Shown piece by piece: positions 48,660 to 60,024 of a stretch of DNA of 64,000 nt. Made by a program: the position numbers and the translations under genes. The DNA lies in NCBI RefSeq assembly GCF_016801865.2, contig NC_068937.1, positions 121,555,225 through 121,619,224 on the forward strand, in the 5' to 3' direction. Origin of the DNA: Culex pipiens pallens. Its lineage: Eukaryota; Arthropoda; Insecta; Diptera; Culicidae. Every line of letters begins with the position of its first letter. Within the stretch, counting starts at the first letter, position 1. The notes under the pieces were generated by a model that was not told the origin of the DNA, ran no database searches, and saw only the letters and a list, made by a program, of their open reading frames with translations.

Positions 48660-51600
48660 ATGACCTTAAAATTAACCCAATTTCGGAACTGTCGCCTGCT
48701 GCGAAACCATCAATTGGTGGTGGACGATCTGTGGGTGCGGGCCGGGAAGGTGATCGACCCGGAGAAGGTGTTTTTCGACGAGAAGCAGCAGGCGCACGTG
48801 CAGGTGGACTGCGGGGGAGCGATCCTGGCGCCGGGTTTCATCGATTTGCAGATCAATGGTATGTGAGGTTTTTTTTTTTTGTTTTCAAGGAATCATTTAA
48901 GTTTCAGAAGGGAACATGTACAATAGCGTGGTTCAATCGTATTTTTAAATTACTATGACCATAGATAGGGTTTTTTCTCAAAGGCTTATAAATTGATCTC
49001 AGTTGAAAGGTTCTCCAAATCTCTGAATTGCAAATGTAACATCCTGGAACAGAACTGCTAAATTCTAATAAAAACACAAATTTAATTGAAAATAAATTAC
49101 TATAACCCTGAAGCCTGAAAATTTGAGCTCGTTTGGTTAAGGTTTAGTTGCTCCTGTTTTGATCTGAAGTTAGCATGGAACTTTAATAAATTTACTGTGA
49201 AGAATTGTAACTTTTTACATCTTCCTGGAAAAAAAATCCCAAATCCCTATCAAGTTTTCCATTTTTTTGGTTTCTTAGGTTTCCGTGGAACAACTTTGTA
49301 GAACATTGCAAAGAGCTAGAAATTGATCCCAAAAAGATGCAAAATGTTTTTTGGAGTTTACGTTTTTGGAAAAATTTAATAAAATGCTCAAAAAAATAAC
49401 CTGTATCTTTTCAAGATCAATTCCTAGCGCTTTGCGATGTCCTACAAAGTTATTCCTTGAATCAAAACCCATAAAATATCTTATCGACAAGAACATTTTA
49501 TCGGGTTGAGGAAACTTTCTAGAAGAGAGTTAAAAATTGATCAATTTTATTAATTGACATTCCATTCTAACTTTCGATCATTTGCTCTCCAGAGAGGTCG
49601 ATTGCGCACAGTAAAAAATAAGGTAAATTTGGAAGCTGTAATTTTGGAAGGTTGAATTTTACCTCTTTTATGATATAATTTTACCTCAATTTTGACTGAA
49701 AAAGTGACATTACACCAGAAAAGTGGTAAAATTACACATTTCCAGAGGTAAAATTACACCTTTTTTCTGACATAAAAGATGTACCTCTTCCCAGATGTAA
49801 TATTACCATGATTTTTTTTTTCTGTGCGATATGTCGCTCAAAGCTGACTCAAAATAGTCTGTGATCGGCTTTGTTGTGATCATTTATTAAATTGCTGAAA
49901 TCAATGTTATCAAAAATATTTTGCAATTTTGATGATAACACAACATCAATTTGCTCCATGCGCTAAGGCTATAGCACAGAAAAAAAAATCATGGTAATAT
50001 TACATCTGGGAAGGGGTACATCTTTTTTGTCAGAAAAAAGGTGTAATTTTACCTCTGGAAATGTGAAATTTTACCACTTTTCTGGTGTAATGTCACTTTT
50101 TCGGTCTAAATTGAGGTAAAATTACATCATAAAAGAGGTAATATTCAACCTTCCAAAATTACAGCTTCCAAATTTACATTATTTTTTCTGTGTACCAACT
50201 GTACGGATTTTTCCGTACCGTACGGATTTTCGACCCTCTTCGCGGATTTTTTACAGGCCGGAGTTTTTGTACGGAATTTTTCGCATAATAAGGATTTGTA
50301 CGGAATTTTAAGAACTTTTATTTAAATTGAATTACTTTTGATTTGGCCAAAGCTTTTGCTAACTAGACATTTTGATTTAACTTTCAGTTTGATTTTAAAT
50401 GGATAACTTCGATAGTTTTAATCGATTTTTGATTATCAATACACAGAAAAAAAATTATGGTAATATTCATCAGGAAATGGTGACAGATTTTGTGGCAAAA
50501 TAAATGATAAATTTTACCCCAGAAAATGATGAATTTTCATCAGTTTTTGTGAATATTTATCAGGTTCACATTTTTACACATTTTTATGTAATATTACTCA
50601 AAAAAGAGGTAATATTCAACCTACCAAATTTTCAACATTCCAAAATTCAACTTTTTTTTCTGTGTAACTGTTCTTTAGAAATTCGTTACAAATCATATTT
50701 AACATACTAAAAGATCCAAAGGCTTTCTAAAGCTTGTGAAAATTTTAATTTACAAAAAAAAGTTTGTTGTGAATGGGTAATTTTCTACCAACTCACACGA
50801 AATTGGGAAAAGTTGCCCCGACCCCTCTTCGATTTGCGTGAAACTTTGTCCTAAGGGGCCCCGGTCACGAATCCGACGTCCGTTTTTTGATATCTCGTGA
50901 CGGAGGGGTGGAACGACCCCTTTAATTTTTGAACATGCGAAAAAAAGAGGTGTTTTTCAATAATTTGCAGCATGAAACAGTGATGAGATAGAAATTTTGT
51001 GTCCAAGAGACTTTTATGTAAAATTGGACCATTGGACGCCCGAATTGATGGCGTACCCAAATTCCGAAAAAAACGTATTTTGCATCGAAAAAATCACAAA
51101 AAAGTTTTAAAAACTCTGACATTTTGTGTTACTCAACAGTAATTTTTTTTAGAACATGTCATTTAAAGGGAAATTTGATGTGTTTTTCGAATATTGGTTT
51201 TCATGCAAAAACCACTCTTTTTTGCAAATTGTGAAATTGATATGCAGCAGTTTTTTTAAGCATAACTTTTGATGTGCTTTACTTTATGTTATAAATTTCA
51301 ATAGGGACTAATGGGACAACACATTTTTTTTAATTCCCAAATCCCAAATTCAACTAAATAATTCCTTGACAGTTTTTGTTATACCATGGTGTCATATCGG
51401 CAAAGTGTACGGATTTTTGCTCATCAAGAGTTGGTAGCCTTACATGCCATTATCTGCCATATTTAGTTAGATTCTCACCTCTCTGAGCATATTCGTCTCT
51501 TACTCTGGTCAACGGACTTTGATGATTTAGAAAAATATTTTCCGAAGTCGTTTGTATGTAAGTTTAATGTGAAAACTGGTCCGGTTCGCGGGTCAGATTG

Positions 51601-54600
51601 ATTTTTGAATGAATGTACTACTTGTAATTTTTTGTTTTTATTTTGATCAAACTTATGTTAACTGGTCATCTGATAACCGATTCATAAAAAATGGAAAATG
51701 ACAATAACAATTATTATTGAAAAATTTTGCCGAAAATGTTGAGCAGGCCTTGAGTAGACAGATAAATTCACAAAGTGTTTGTATCGCTGTGTAACGCGAT
51801 TGACTAGATCGCTGGCAGCTAGCGAGTCGCGTTTGCTCACGAATGATTGTGCGCTTCATTCGGCAATGATTTGATCGGCGATGAGTGAGCGAGCGAGTTT
51901 TGAAAAAAAAAATATATTTAAAGATTTTTTTTTCTTCGGCCCAAAAATGTCAAGTGCTTTATGTTAACATAACTTTTTTAATTGATTTTTCAATTTAACA
52001 TAATTGGCTGTGTTTTAACTTAAGAGCTTCTAAAAAAATAGACAGAACCATGTAGCTCAGTCAGTGGTTAATGTTCCGCCTCGTATGCGAAATATCGAGA
52101 ATGGAATCCCCGGCACGGACCAACAAAACTATGAATTGTTCCTTTTCTGTATCTCAATCACATCATAAACCTCGTGGCTCTAAAATATGACATTTTCAAG
52201 GTGAATTGAGTAAAGGTTACTATTAAAATAACACAGCTTTAACTTAGACCTCTCAGTTAGGCTTAACAATTATAATAATATTCAAAGAGCTTTATAAATC
52301 CCCTTCACGAAAGACAGTGAGTAAGTGTGCAACTTTCAAAGCAGAGGCAAAGGTAGAAATATATGTAGGAATCTGGAGCACTCTCCTACTCACAATCTTA
52401 CTTTGAAGAATAATCCTACCACAATACTTGCTGTATCTGTATCAATTGCCTTCAGCTGAATTAAAAAAAATCCAGGTTATTTAATAAAATGTGTAAAATA
52501 TTTTAGTGATAATTTGTACAACACCAAATGCTAATTCCTTCTTTTCACAGGTGGCTACGGCGTAGATTTTTCCTACGACGTCGATTCCGTTGAGGCCGGC
52601 GTCCGCAAGGTGGCCAAGGGTTTGCTGGCCCACGGTGTCACCTCATTTTGTCCCACTCTGGTGACTTCTCCGCCGGAAACCTATCACACCGTGCTGCCAA
52701 AAATCCCAAAACGAGCCGGAGGTCCTCATGGGGCGACCATTCTGGGGTGCCACGTGGAGGGACCGTTTATTAACACCAACAAAAAGGGAGCCCACCCCCC
52801 GGAGTGCATCAAGGAGTTTGACCAGGGTTTCCAAACGGCGCTGGATGTGTACGGATCGCTCGAAAACATCAGCATCATTACGCTGGCACCGGAAAAGGAA
52901 CGAGCCTCGGAAGTGATTCGTGAGTTGAGCAATCGAGGCATCACCGTTTCCGTAGGTCACTCAATGGCAAACCTGTGCGATGGTGAGGTAGCAGTTCAGC
53001 ACGGAGCCCGGCTCATTACGCACCTGTTCAACGCGATGTTGCCGGTAAGTTTGTTCACGTGTTGTGTGCCAATCACCCTAAACAAAAACGCTTTTTATCT
53101 ACCAGTTCCATCACCGCGATCCCGGACTAGTTGGCCTCCTCACGACCGATAAAATCCCGCCGAATGCCCTTGTCTACTTTGGCATCATCTCCGATGGTGT
53201 TCACACTCACCCGGCGGCGCTTAGAATCGCCTACAAAACGCACCCCGAGGGATTGATTCTCGTTACGGATGCCATCTCGGCTATGGGCCTTAATGATGGT
53301 CGCCACCGCATAGGACAGTTTGACATTGAGGTGCGCGCGGGTCGGGCGTATGTCGCCGGAACGGACACTCTGTGCGGCAGCATTGCCCCCATGGATGAGT
53401 GCATTCGGTTCTTCAAGAAAGCGTCGAGTGAGTATTGAGTTGAAGTTGTTTTTTTTCTGAAAATTGTCAGGTGGATTTATTATATTTGTTTGCAAAAACG
53501 AAACTTGTGGGATAATTTATGGTTATTCTGTAAAAAATATTTTCGAAATTCGAAAAATCATCACATTTGAGGAGCAAGTAGCGCTCATCTATTTAGTTCT
53601 TAAGAGAGTAACAAAGAGAGACATTGAAAATACTCCAAAACATTAATTGAAACTAGTTGTTGGCACATTTTCAGTAAAAAAAAACTTCGTTTAATTTAAG
53701 ATCTAAAAAAAATATATTCATGGGCCCTGATTGCACCGAGCAGAAATCGAACGCGACGCAAAACTGCTCTGACCGTTTCCTACCGTTTGTCACTTTCACG
53801 CCAATCGCTACTGAATACTCTCTATTTTGCTCTCCCTCTCACTCGAGACGGCTAGTACCGCGAATGGCACTGTCGCTATCAGCTGACTCACAATCGGCAT
53901 TGTTTTGATCATTTATTAAACTGCTTATCAATGTTGTTAACAATATTTTGCAATGTTGTTGTTTACAAAACATTAAAGACACAGCAAGTTCCACCATTCC
54001 AAATTCAAATTGACGACAAACTGTGGTAGTGCAGGTTAAAAGAGTGCCGCGCTGATATTTCGTTAGATTATCTCCTCTCTGAGCATATGACCAGTTCTCT
54101 ATACGAAATCCGCCGATTTCGACCATTTTTATTTTCTGTATTTTTTTTTATTTGGCTCAAACTTTGTAAATACGTAAATATTCGAAAATCTGTAACTTTT
54201 GCAGAAATTATCTGATCGATTTGGTGTCTTCGGCAAAGTTGTAGGTATTGATGAAGACTATTCAGAAGGAAATAGGTACACGGAAAAAAATGCCGGTTTT
54301 CAAATTAACTTTATTTCACAAAAAAAAAATTTCCCTAAATCAGGTTTTTTTACTTTTGAAATGTTTTTAACCTGTCTTTGGGAACAAAAAACCGCAGCGT
54401 TTAAGCCAGAGATAGTATGGACAAAAAAATTGCCGCCGGGTTATGATTTTTTGGAACAATAGAAATTTTACTCCAACCATTTTTTTGACTTCAGTTTTTA
54501 ATGTAAAATCCAATTTGCAATCGAAATAAGTGCACCGTTTTCAAGATATAGCCACTTAAAGTTTAATTTTAACTGAAAAATTCTCGTTTTTTGATTTAAA

Positions 54601-56253
54601 AAATAGTGTCTATAATTGTCCAACCCAAATTTTTTTTTTTTTCGAAAAGTTCAGAAAATTTCCAATAAAATTGACTAAGAGACAATGACGATTGGACCTC
54701 TGGTTGCTGAAAAACAGCAAATAATTGATTGATGTTATTAAAGTCTTATCCAAAAATGTTAAAAAATGATTTTGTTTTGAAATTTTCTGATCATTTCGAA
54801 AATTTTTTTTTACAAATTTTGGGATCAAGACTAACATTTCAAATGGGCGTAATATTGAATGTTTGGCCCCTTTTTAATGTTTGTCTTGATTCCAAAATGC
54901 TTAAAATATTTTTTTAAAAAGATCATAAAATTTTACAAATCTGGAGTTTTTATTTTAAAGGTCCCATAACAAAATTTAATTGTTGCTTTCTGGGTGTTTT
55001 GAATACCCCTGACTCAAAATTGAAACTTTAGCTTATTGGTCCTTTTTAATAAAAAAAATCATTTTCCAACAATTCAATGTTGGACCAATGTGGGAATATT
55101 TGGATGAGACTTAAAAAACTTAAATTTTCTCGTTTCTTTTTTATTTCGCTGTTTTTCAGCAACCAGAGGTCCAACCTTCAATGTCTCTTAATATGCCTTT
55201 TTATTTAACTTTTCGAAAAAAATATTTTCAAGAATGAACAATTAGGACACTATTTGAAAAAATCGAAAAACGGGATTTTTCATTTAAAATTAAATTTTAA
55301 GTGGCTATCTGGCTGTAAAAACGGTGCACACCAAAAGATCTGTAGAGAACTTTTCGATTGCAAATTTGATTTTACATTGAAAACTGAAGGAAAAAAAATT
55401 GTTTGGGAAATTGATTTTCTGTAAAAAAATAGTTAATTTAAAAATCGGCAATTTTTTTCCGCGTACCATTTTTTTAATAGTCTTCATGAGTACCTGGTGG
55501 TTCTCGTGGCGCAGGGGTAGCGGCTTCGGCTGCCGATCCCGATGATGCTATGAGACGCGGGTTCGATTCCCGCCTTATCCACTGAGCTTCTATCGGATGG
55601 TGAAGTAAAACGTCGGTCCCGGTTTCTCCTGTCTCGTCAGAGGCGCTGGAGCAGAAATCCCACGTTAGAGGAAGGCCATGCCCCGGGGGGCGTAGTGCCA
55701 ATAGTTTCATGAGTACCTACAACATTGCCGAAGACACCAAATCGATCAAAAAATTCCTGAAATTGTTACAGATTTTCGAATATTTACGTACCATTTTTGT
55801 ATGAACAGCCAATGAACCAATGACACAAAATGGCTTCTTTGGTCATAGGGAAGGCCTCCACATAGTTTGAGACAAATAAAAAAATATAAATAAAATCCAT
55901 TTCCGGTTTTGGTGGAGCAATGCTCTGGTAAAGAATTAGTATTTTCTGGCGGGATATCGAGAAAGCGGTTCGATGCCTTCGGGATTTTTGTGGTGTAACT
56001 TTTAAAAAACTTTGTTTTGCTTCTTTTTCTACAAGATTGCTCCATCGAGTACGCCCTGGAGGCGGCCTCCCTCCATCCGGCTCGCTGCCTCGGAATCGAG
56101 CAGCAAAAGGGAACGCTCGAGTACGGTGCGGACGCGGACTTTGTCGTGCTGGACGATTCGCTGACGGTGCTGTCGACGTGGATCGCCGGCGACTGCGTGT
56201 ACGAGTCCGGATCGAGCCTAAAGTCCAACTACCGAACCAACGACATCATTTGA
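48660..56253 (+). CDS. AMDHD2: N-acetylglucosamine-6-phosphate deacetylase (AMDHD2/NagA)
   Basis: The enzyme removes acetate from GlcNAc-6-phosphate, giving glucosamine-6-phosphate, and so connects amino-sugar salvage with the hexosamine pathway that feeds chitin and glycan synthesis. Exons 48660-48858, 52551-53044, 53106-53427 and 56036-56253 join in phase with GT-AG borders to 410 residues (human 409). It begins MTLKLTQFRNCRLLRNHQLV, and LAPGFIDLQING leads into the amidohydrolase barrel. Metal and catalytic motifs are present: HVEGPF with Glu136, SVGHS with His203, THLFNAM with His224, DGVHTHP with His264 and VTDAI with the expected catalytic Asp286. The C-terminus DADFVVLDDSLTVL closes the fold. 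Introns 1 (3.7 kb) and 3 (2.6 kb) are filled with foldback repeats and a SINE. Poly(A) signal is at 56338. Tail to tail with PINCH. Confidence 0.95.
49607..49826. mobile_element. 220-bp MITE with CACAG ends, first of an inverted pair
   Basis: It runs from CACAGTAAAAAATAAGG to a T-run and CTGTG. Inside are repeats of AAAATTACACC/GGTAAAATTAC. It is a near-complete reverse complement of 49975-50192, about 150 bp away. Confidence 0.6.
49975..50192. mobile_element. 218-bp MITE with CACAG ends, second of an inverted pair
   Basis: It begins CACAGAAAAAAAAATCATGG and ends TTTTTTCTGTG. It matches 49607-49826 in reverse orientation over almost all its length, so intron 1 RNA could fold into a long hairpin of about 220 bp. 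Confidence 0.6.
50442..50664. mobile_element. Diverged CACAG-end MITE, third copy
   Basis: CACAGAAAAAAAATTATGG at the left and CTTTTTTTTCTGTG at the right, with TA on both flanks. The interior (GAGGTAATATTCAACCT) is shared with the pair at 49.6-50.2 kb but is otherwise diverged. Confidence 0.55.
50665..52550 (+). other. Remainder of AMDHD2 intron 1
   Basis: AT-rich intron. GTACGGATTTTT motifs at about 50212 and 51408, and ACCAACT/AGTTGGTA at about 50194 and 51430, suggest another eroded inverted-repeat element. A tRNA-like relic lies at 52051-52120. No gene recognised. Confidence 0.4.
52051..52120 (+). repeat. tRNA-like relic
   Basis: TGTAGCTCAGTCAGTGGTTA resembles a tRNA D-arm/A box, and GAATGGAATCCCC is a damaged B box (lost TTCGA core). 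A complete cloverleaf cannot be drawn, so it is a tRNA pseudogene or SINE head and not an active tRNA. Confidence 0.35.
54171..55790. mobile_element. 1.6-kb foldback repeat in AMDHD2 intron 3, split by a SINE
   Basis: TACGTAAATATTCGAAAATC at the left is mirrored at the right end. The match continues through TTTGGTGTCTTCGGCAAAG and, deep inside, GACCTCTGGTTGCTG / CAGCAACCAGAGGTC, with the centre near 54.9 kb. Arms are diverged but collinear. The right arm is interrupted at 55496-55705. The same end sequence occurs singly at 23.27 kb and 63.74 kb. No coding capacity. Confidence 0.65.
55496..55705 (+). mobile_element. tRNA-derived SINE of about 210 bp
   Basis: TTCATGAGTACCT is directly duplicated at 55483-55495 and 55706-55718. 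The head has an A box (GTGGCGCAGGGGTAGCGG) and an excellent B box (GGGTTCGATTCCCGC) at tRNA-like spacing, i.e. an internal RNA polymerase III promoter. The tail is unrelated to tRNA and ends GGGGCGTAGTGCCAATAG without a long poly(A). Confidence 0.85.
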
Positions 56254-56337
56254 TGGGAAGAGGTCTAGTCTTGTGTGCCTTTTAAAAATAATTGCGAACA
56301 AATGTTGTGAGAGATCTGATGTAATATGCATTTTATA

Positions 56338-56343
56338 AATAAA
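56338..56343 (+). terminator. AMDHD2 poly(A) signal
   Basis: AATAAA 85 nt after the stop codon. The convergent PINCH stop lies about 390 bp further on. Confidence 0.7.
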
Positions 56344-56729
56344 AGTTTTTTAAAACAGGTAGTTCTTTTTGTTCTTATCATTAATAAGCAGCTTGTAGAT
56401 TTGGGTTAATTTAAATCATGTATTTCTAGTATTAGAAGCTAACATTTGACACATTTGTTACAATAATATTTTTTAGCCTACACAAAAATACTCGAACAAC
56501 GCTTCGGTGAAAGTTTAATATATTGTCCTATAAATATATGTTTAAGAAAAACTCTTTTCGAGATTAAAAAAATTCAAGGCACGACACTGTAACTGCAAGT
56601 TAATCTACAATTGGTTAAAAACTACGACTTGTGCATGTTGGTGAGTTCCGTTCGTCTCGACAGTGGATTAGTAAGGCATTCCAGTGTAGAAATTCAAAAA
56701 TGTTTCGATCGTGTGTTTTTTCGCGTCCC

Positions 56730-57924
56730 TTAAGCCACCGGAACCTTCTTCAGCGTGTTTTCGTGCGCCATGCGCAGCCGGCGCCGCAGCTCGTTCGGGA
56801 AGCGCTCGTAGCACTTTTTGCACACCGGCTTCTCGTCGTACTCGTAAAACTTGGACTTTTGGTCCATCTTGTTGTCGCAGATCGAGCAGGAAAAGTGGTG
56901 CACGCACCAGGCCTTGTTGAGCGCGGTGAAGACTGGAAAATGGAGACAGTTTTTGGAAGTTGAAAAAATACAAATATGTATGAAGAACTCACCATCACCG
57001 GCGATGACCTGGTTGCAAACGAAGCACAAATTTCCAAACAGCTGATGGTAGTGGGTCTCGCAGTAAGCCAGACCACGTTTCTCATAATGGCGATGTCCGA
57101 GGAACGGCTTCTCGCACTTGGCGCAGACAAAATGCTACAGAGAGGAAAAAATAATATTAGAAAACCTTACAGCTTCAAATCACCGAACCACCCACCTCAA
57201 CATGCCAGTGCTTTCCCAGCGCCGTAACGACGCGCTCCTCGATCGGACGCCGACACGCGCCGCAAATCGGAATTCCCATCCGATCGTGGCACCTCAAACA
57301 ATACAGCTCGTTCATATCGTTGGCCGCGTACCCGGTGCGGTTCTTCACCTCCCGGGCCGACGAGTCCAACTCGACCCCGCACGAGGTACAGTTAAAGTGG
57401 TACCCGTGGTAGACCTCACCCCGGAACCGCAACGGCGCATCGTCAATCACTCCGTGGCACTTGTTGCACACGTGCTTGCCCAGCCCGACCTCCTTCTCCT
57501 TCCGGTTGCAGTCGTGGCACAGCGCCCGGTTCTGGTTCCGGATGAAGCCCGAATCGGCCAGCGGAATGCTGCACCGCTCGCACGTAAAGCAATCCGGATG
57601 CCAGTTGGCGGCCATCGCCTTGATGACGCGCCCAATCACGAAGTCGTTGCACTTGTTGCAGCACGGCGCAAACAGGATGTGGAAGTCCTTCTCGCAGTAC
57701 TTGCGACCCTCGAACTCGTAGAAGATACCATCCTGGAACTGCCGGAAGCACTGGGCACAACTGCAACAGACTTAACCATTAAAGATACCTTATTTACAAA
57801 ATGAAAAACAACTATCTTACACAAAGCACTGAGTGTGCCACAGCTGCCCGTTGGAGTTGACGATCCGCTCGTGAGGTTCGAAGCCCTCGTCGCAACGGGT
57901 GCACATCATCGAGCCGAGCGACAT
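56730..57924 (-). CDS. stck: PINCH / LIMS (steamer duck), five-LIM adhesion adaptor
   Basis: PINCH joins integrin-linked kinase and parvin at integrin adhesion sites and is needed for muscle attachment. Exons on the minus strand: 57924-57821, 57760-57196, 57134-56993 and 56932-56730, all GT-AG and in phase, 337 residues. It starts MSLGSMMCTRCDEGFEPHER. Five LIM domains lie at about residues 8-60, 69-120, 132-198, 203-253 and 262-315, with Cys/His ligands intact (e.g. CTRC, CAQC, CNKC, HFVCAKCEKPFLGHRHYE). LIM3 carries an insert (NRTGYAANDM) absent from human LIMS1 and, as I recall, present in the fly protein. The end is LKKVPVA then TAA at 56732-56730. An acceptor at 57937/57938 shows a spliced 5' UTR; its first exon was not found. 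The gene is convergent with AMDHD2. Confidence 0.95.
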
Positions 57925-57937
57925 GTTGGCGGAAACT

Positions 57938-58523
57938 CTGAAAGGGAGCATTGTTTTAAGGGCATGGTTAGAATTTGTTAAGGTAATTGATTAGGATTTG
58001 TTATCGATTGATTAGAGGGACGAACATAAAAGATTAAAATTGTATTATCAGTTTTATATTTCTTGAAATCAAAATTTAAAAAAAATCAGAAGTATGAACT
58101 ACACTTTTGACTATGATCATGTCACTAAGTACCCTTTCAGGCCTGAATTTTCAAAAAAAAATAGTTAATGATGGGAAAATGATCCTAATGACCATACAAC
58201 ATTATAGGCCAGTTTAGGAAATTTTGATTTTTGGGTCATATATGACCCATCAGGCCTGAAAGGGTTAAGGCTTAAGCCGTTGATCATTTTCGAAGAAAAT
58301 TGATCATCACTCTAAATGCTCTGTATTGATTTCAATTTAACGAATTTCTGCACCAAAATTAATCAGCATGTGCCGGTTGTTGCCTTCTTGAAGCCACTGA
58401 AAGGATTTTGGTCTTAATCAAATGTGTATCAAAATTTATATAATTGAGTGGTACAATCATTAACGTTCTAGTTGGCAATCATTGTTTAATGACGATTTCC
58501 ATAACTTTGCAAGGAATGAGATA
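57938..58523 (-). other. 5' intron of PINCH, no other gene
   Basis: AT-rich, with GGCCTGAATTTTC / GGCCTGAAAGGG repeats around 58140 and 58250 that suggest another small eroded element. Confidence 0.4.
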
Positions 58524-58727
58524 GGGGAGTGTGGGGTAATTTGGACACCCTAAGGAAATTGCTCTGTTACGGGCTGTATGGATATTTTAAAGGAATGTGG
58601 ATGACACCAGAGGATAATAGAGACCATATTTGATGGAAAAATGTCATTCATTTCGATAAATTTTGATGAAAAACCCATTTTTATCGCAAAAATTAAAAGG
58701 TGTCCAAATTACCCCCACATTTTTGTG

Positions 58728-58865
58728 TGGGGGTAATATGAACACCCCTATGGGGTAATTTGGACATGCCTTGTGGGGTAATTTGGACATGCCTTGTGGG
58801 GTAATACGGACATACCTTGTGGGGTAATATGAACACCTTTTGTGGGGTAATTTGGACACATGTTG
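58728..58865. repeat. 23-bp tandem repeat, six units
   Basis: The unit TGTGGGGTAATTTGGACATG recurs with an exact 23-bp period (TGGGG at 58728, 58751, 58774, 58797, 58820, 58843). The unit is a copy of the element's own terminal sequence. Confidence 0.85.
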
Positions 58866-59037
58866 AAGAATAAGTTTAACATTTGATTTTTTGAGCATGT
58901 TTTTTATCCTTCAACCTGGTTTTGTAATTGCTTTATATTTTGAAGTGTTGTTCACATTATTTCATCAAAGGTTTAAATAATGATTTTGTGATAGAACTAT
59001 AATTCAATAGGAAGATAACAAATAGTTCAGTGTAGTA

Positions 59038-59148
59038 CCGTCATCGGGGGTGACATTGGGTCGTGGGGTGAGATTGGGTCATACAAAAATGCTGAAATTT
59101 GTATGACCCAATCTTACCCCCCAGACCCAATGTCACCCCTGATGACGG
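59038..59148. mobile_element. 111-bp palindromic MITE nested at a TA
   Basis: CCGTCATCGGGGGTGACATT and AATGTCACCCCTGATGACGG are nearly perfect inverted repeats, flanked by TA (59036-59037 and 59149-59150). Almost the entire element is a hairpin. Confidence 0.75.
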
Positions 59149-60024
59149 TATACATAATTTAATCATTAATACTGAAATGATTTAAACATTGATTCTGGAT
59201 CAGGCACACTATACTTGTTTTTCGTGATTAAGGTATCGTTTATGTTTATATAAATTAATCTTTATATAGAATTTATTAGCCTAAAAATTTCATTTTTTTA
59301 AATTTTATTGTGAACCAGCATAGAAATTAGAAATGTCAAAGAAATTAGTTAAAAGCAATCAACATTAGAGTCTTGTTGAACGTCAAATGTACAGTAATCA
59401 GATTTTCATCAATTCGAATATTGGAATAAATTTAACTAAATTAAAAAAATAGGGGTTTTGTGAAAGTTCTCATTGCTCACATTCATTTTTGATTGTTTTG
59501 ACATATTAAATCCCTCTAAATTTATCTAAATCCCTTTAAAACTCATCCAACCATGAAAGTTGCTTTTTTGTTGCCTGACAGGTAGACTTTCAGGTATGTC
59601 CAAATTACCCCACGAGCCATGTCCAAATTACCCCCATAGCATATTCTATCATAAATTGCGATTTTTGATGATAAAAATGGATAAAATGCACAATTTTTAT
59701 ACGTACATATCTCAGGCATCGTCCAAGCAACCCCCTTAAACAAGAAATGTCCACTTTTTTGCCATATAACCCCTGCAAAACCTTATTTCCTAACCTTCAA
59801 ATATTAGAATTTAAGGCAGTGCCAACCGGCCTTTGGAAACTTTTACACATTATACCAAAACTACTTAAATTATTCCAACTTTTTTGGTTTGTCCATACTC
59901 CTAGGTCATTACTAGTACTAGCCTTATCACTTAAATTGCCGTTTTCACTTTATATCCCAAGAAAACGTGATTTTTAAAGGGGTGTCCAAATTACCCCCAC
60001 TGTCCATATTACCCCAAACTCCCC

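Larger units (their letters stand above)
58524..60024. mobile_element. 1.5-kb TA-flanked MITE (GGGGAGTGTGGGGTAATTTG ends)
   Basis: GGGGAGTGTGGGGTAATTTG at the left is mirrored by CCATATTACCCCAAACTCCCC at the right (one or two mismatches), with TA on both sides (58522-58523, 60025-60026). It holds a six-unit 23-bp tandem repeat, a nested 111-bp MITE and no transposase. Confidence 0.7.

Noticed and set aside
52051..52120. Functional tRNA gene
   Set aside because: B box is damaged, no complete cloverleaf and no terminator T-run; kept only as a tRNA-like relic.
58728..58865. CRISPR-like array
   Set aside because: Units are contiguous 23-bp tandem copies with no unique spacers, in a eukaryotic transposon.
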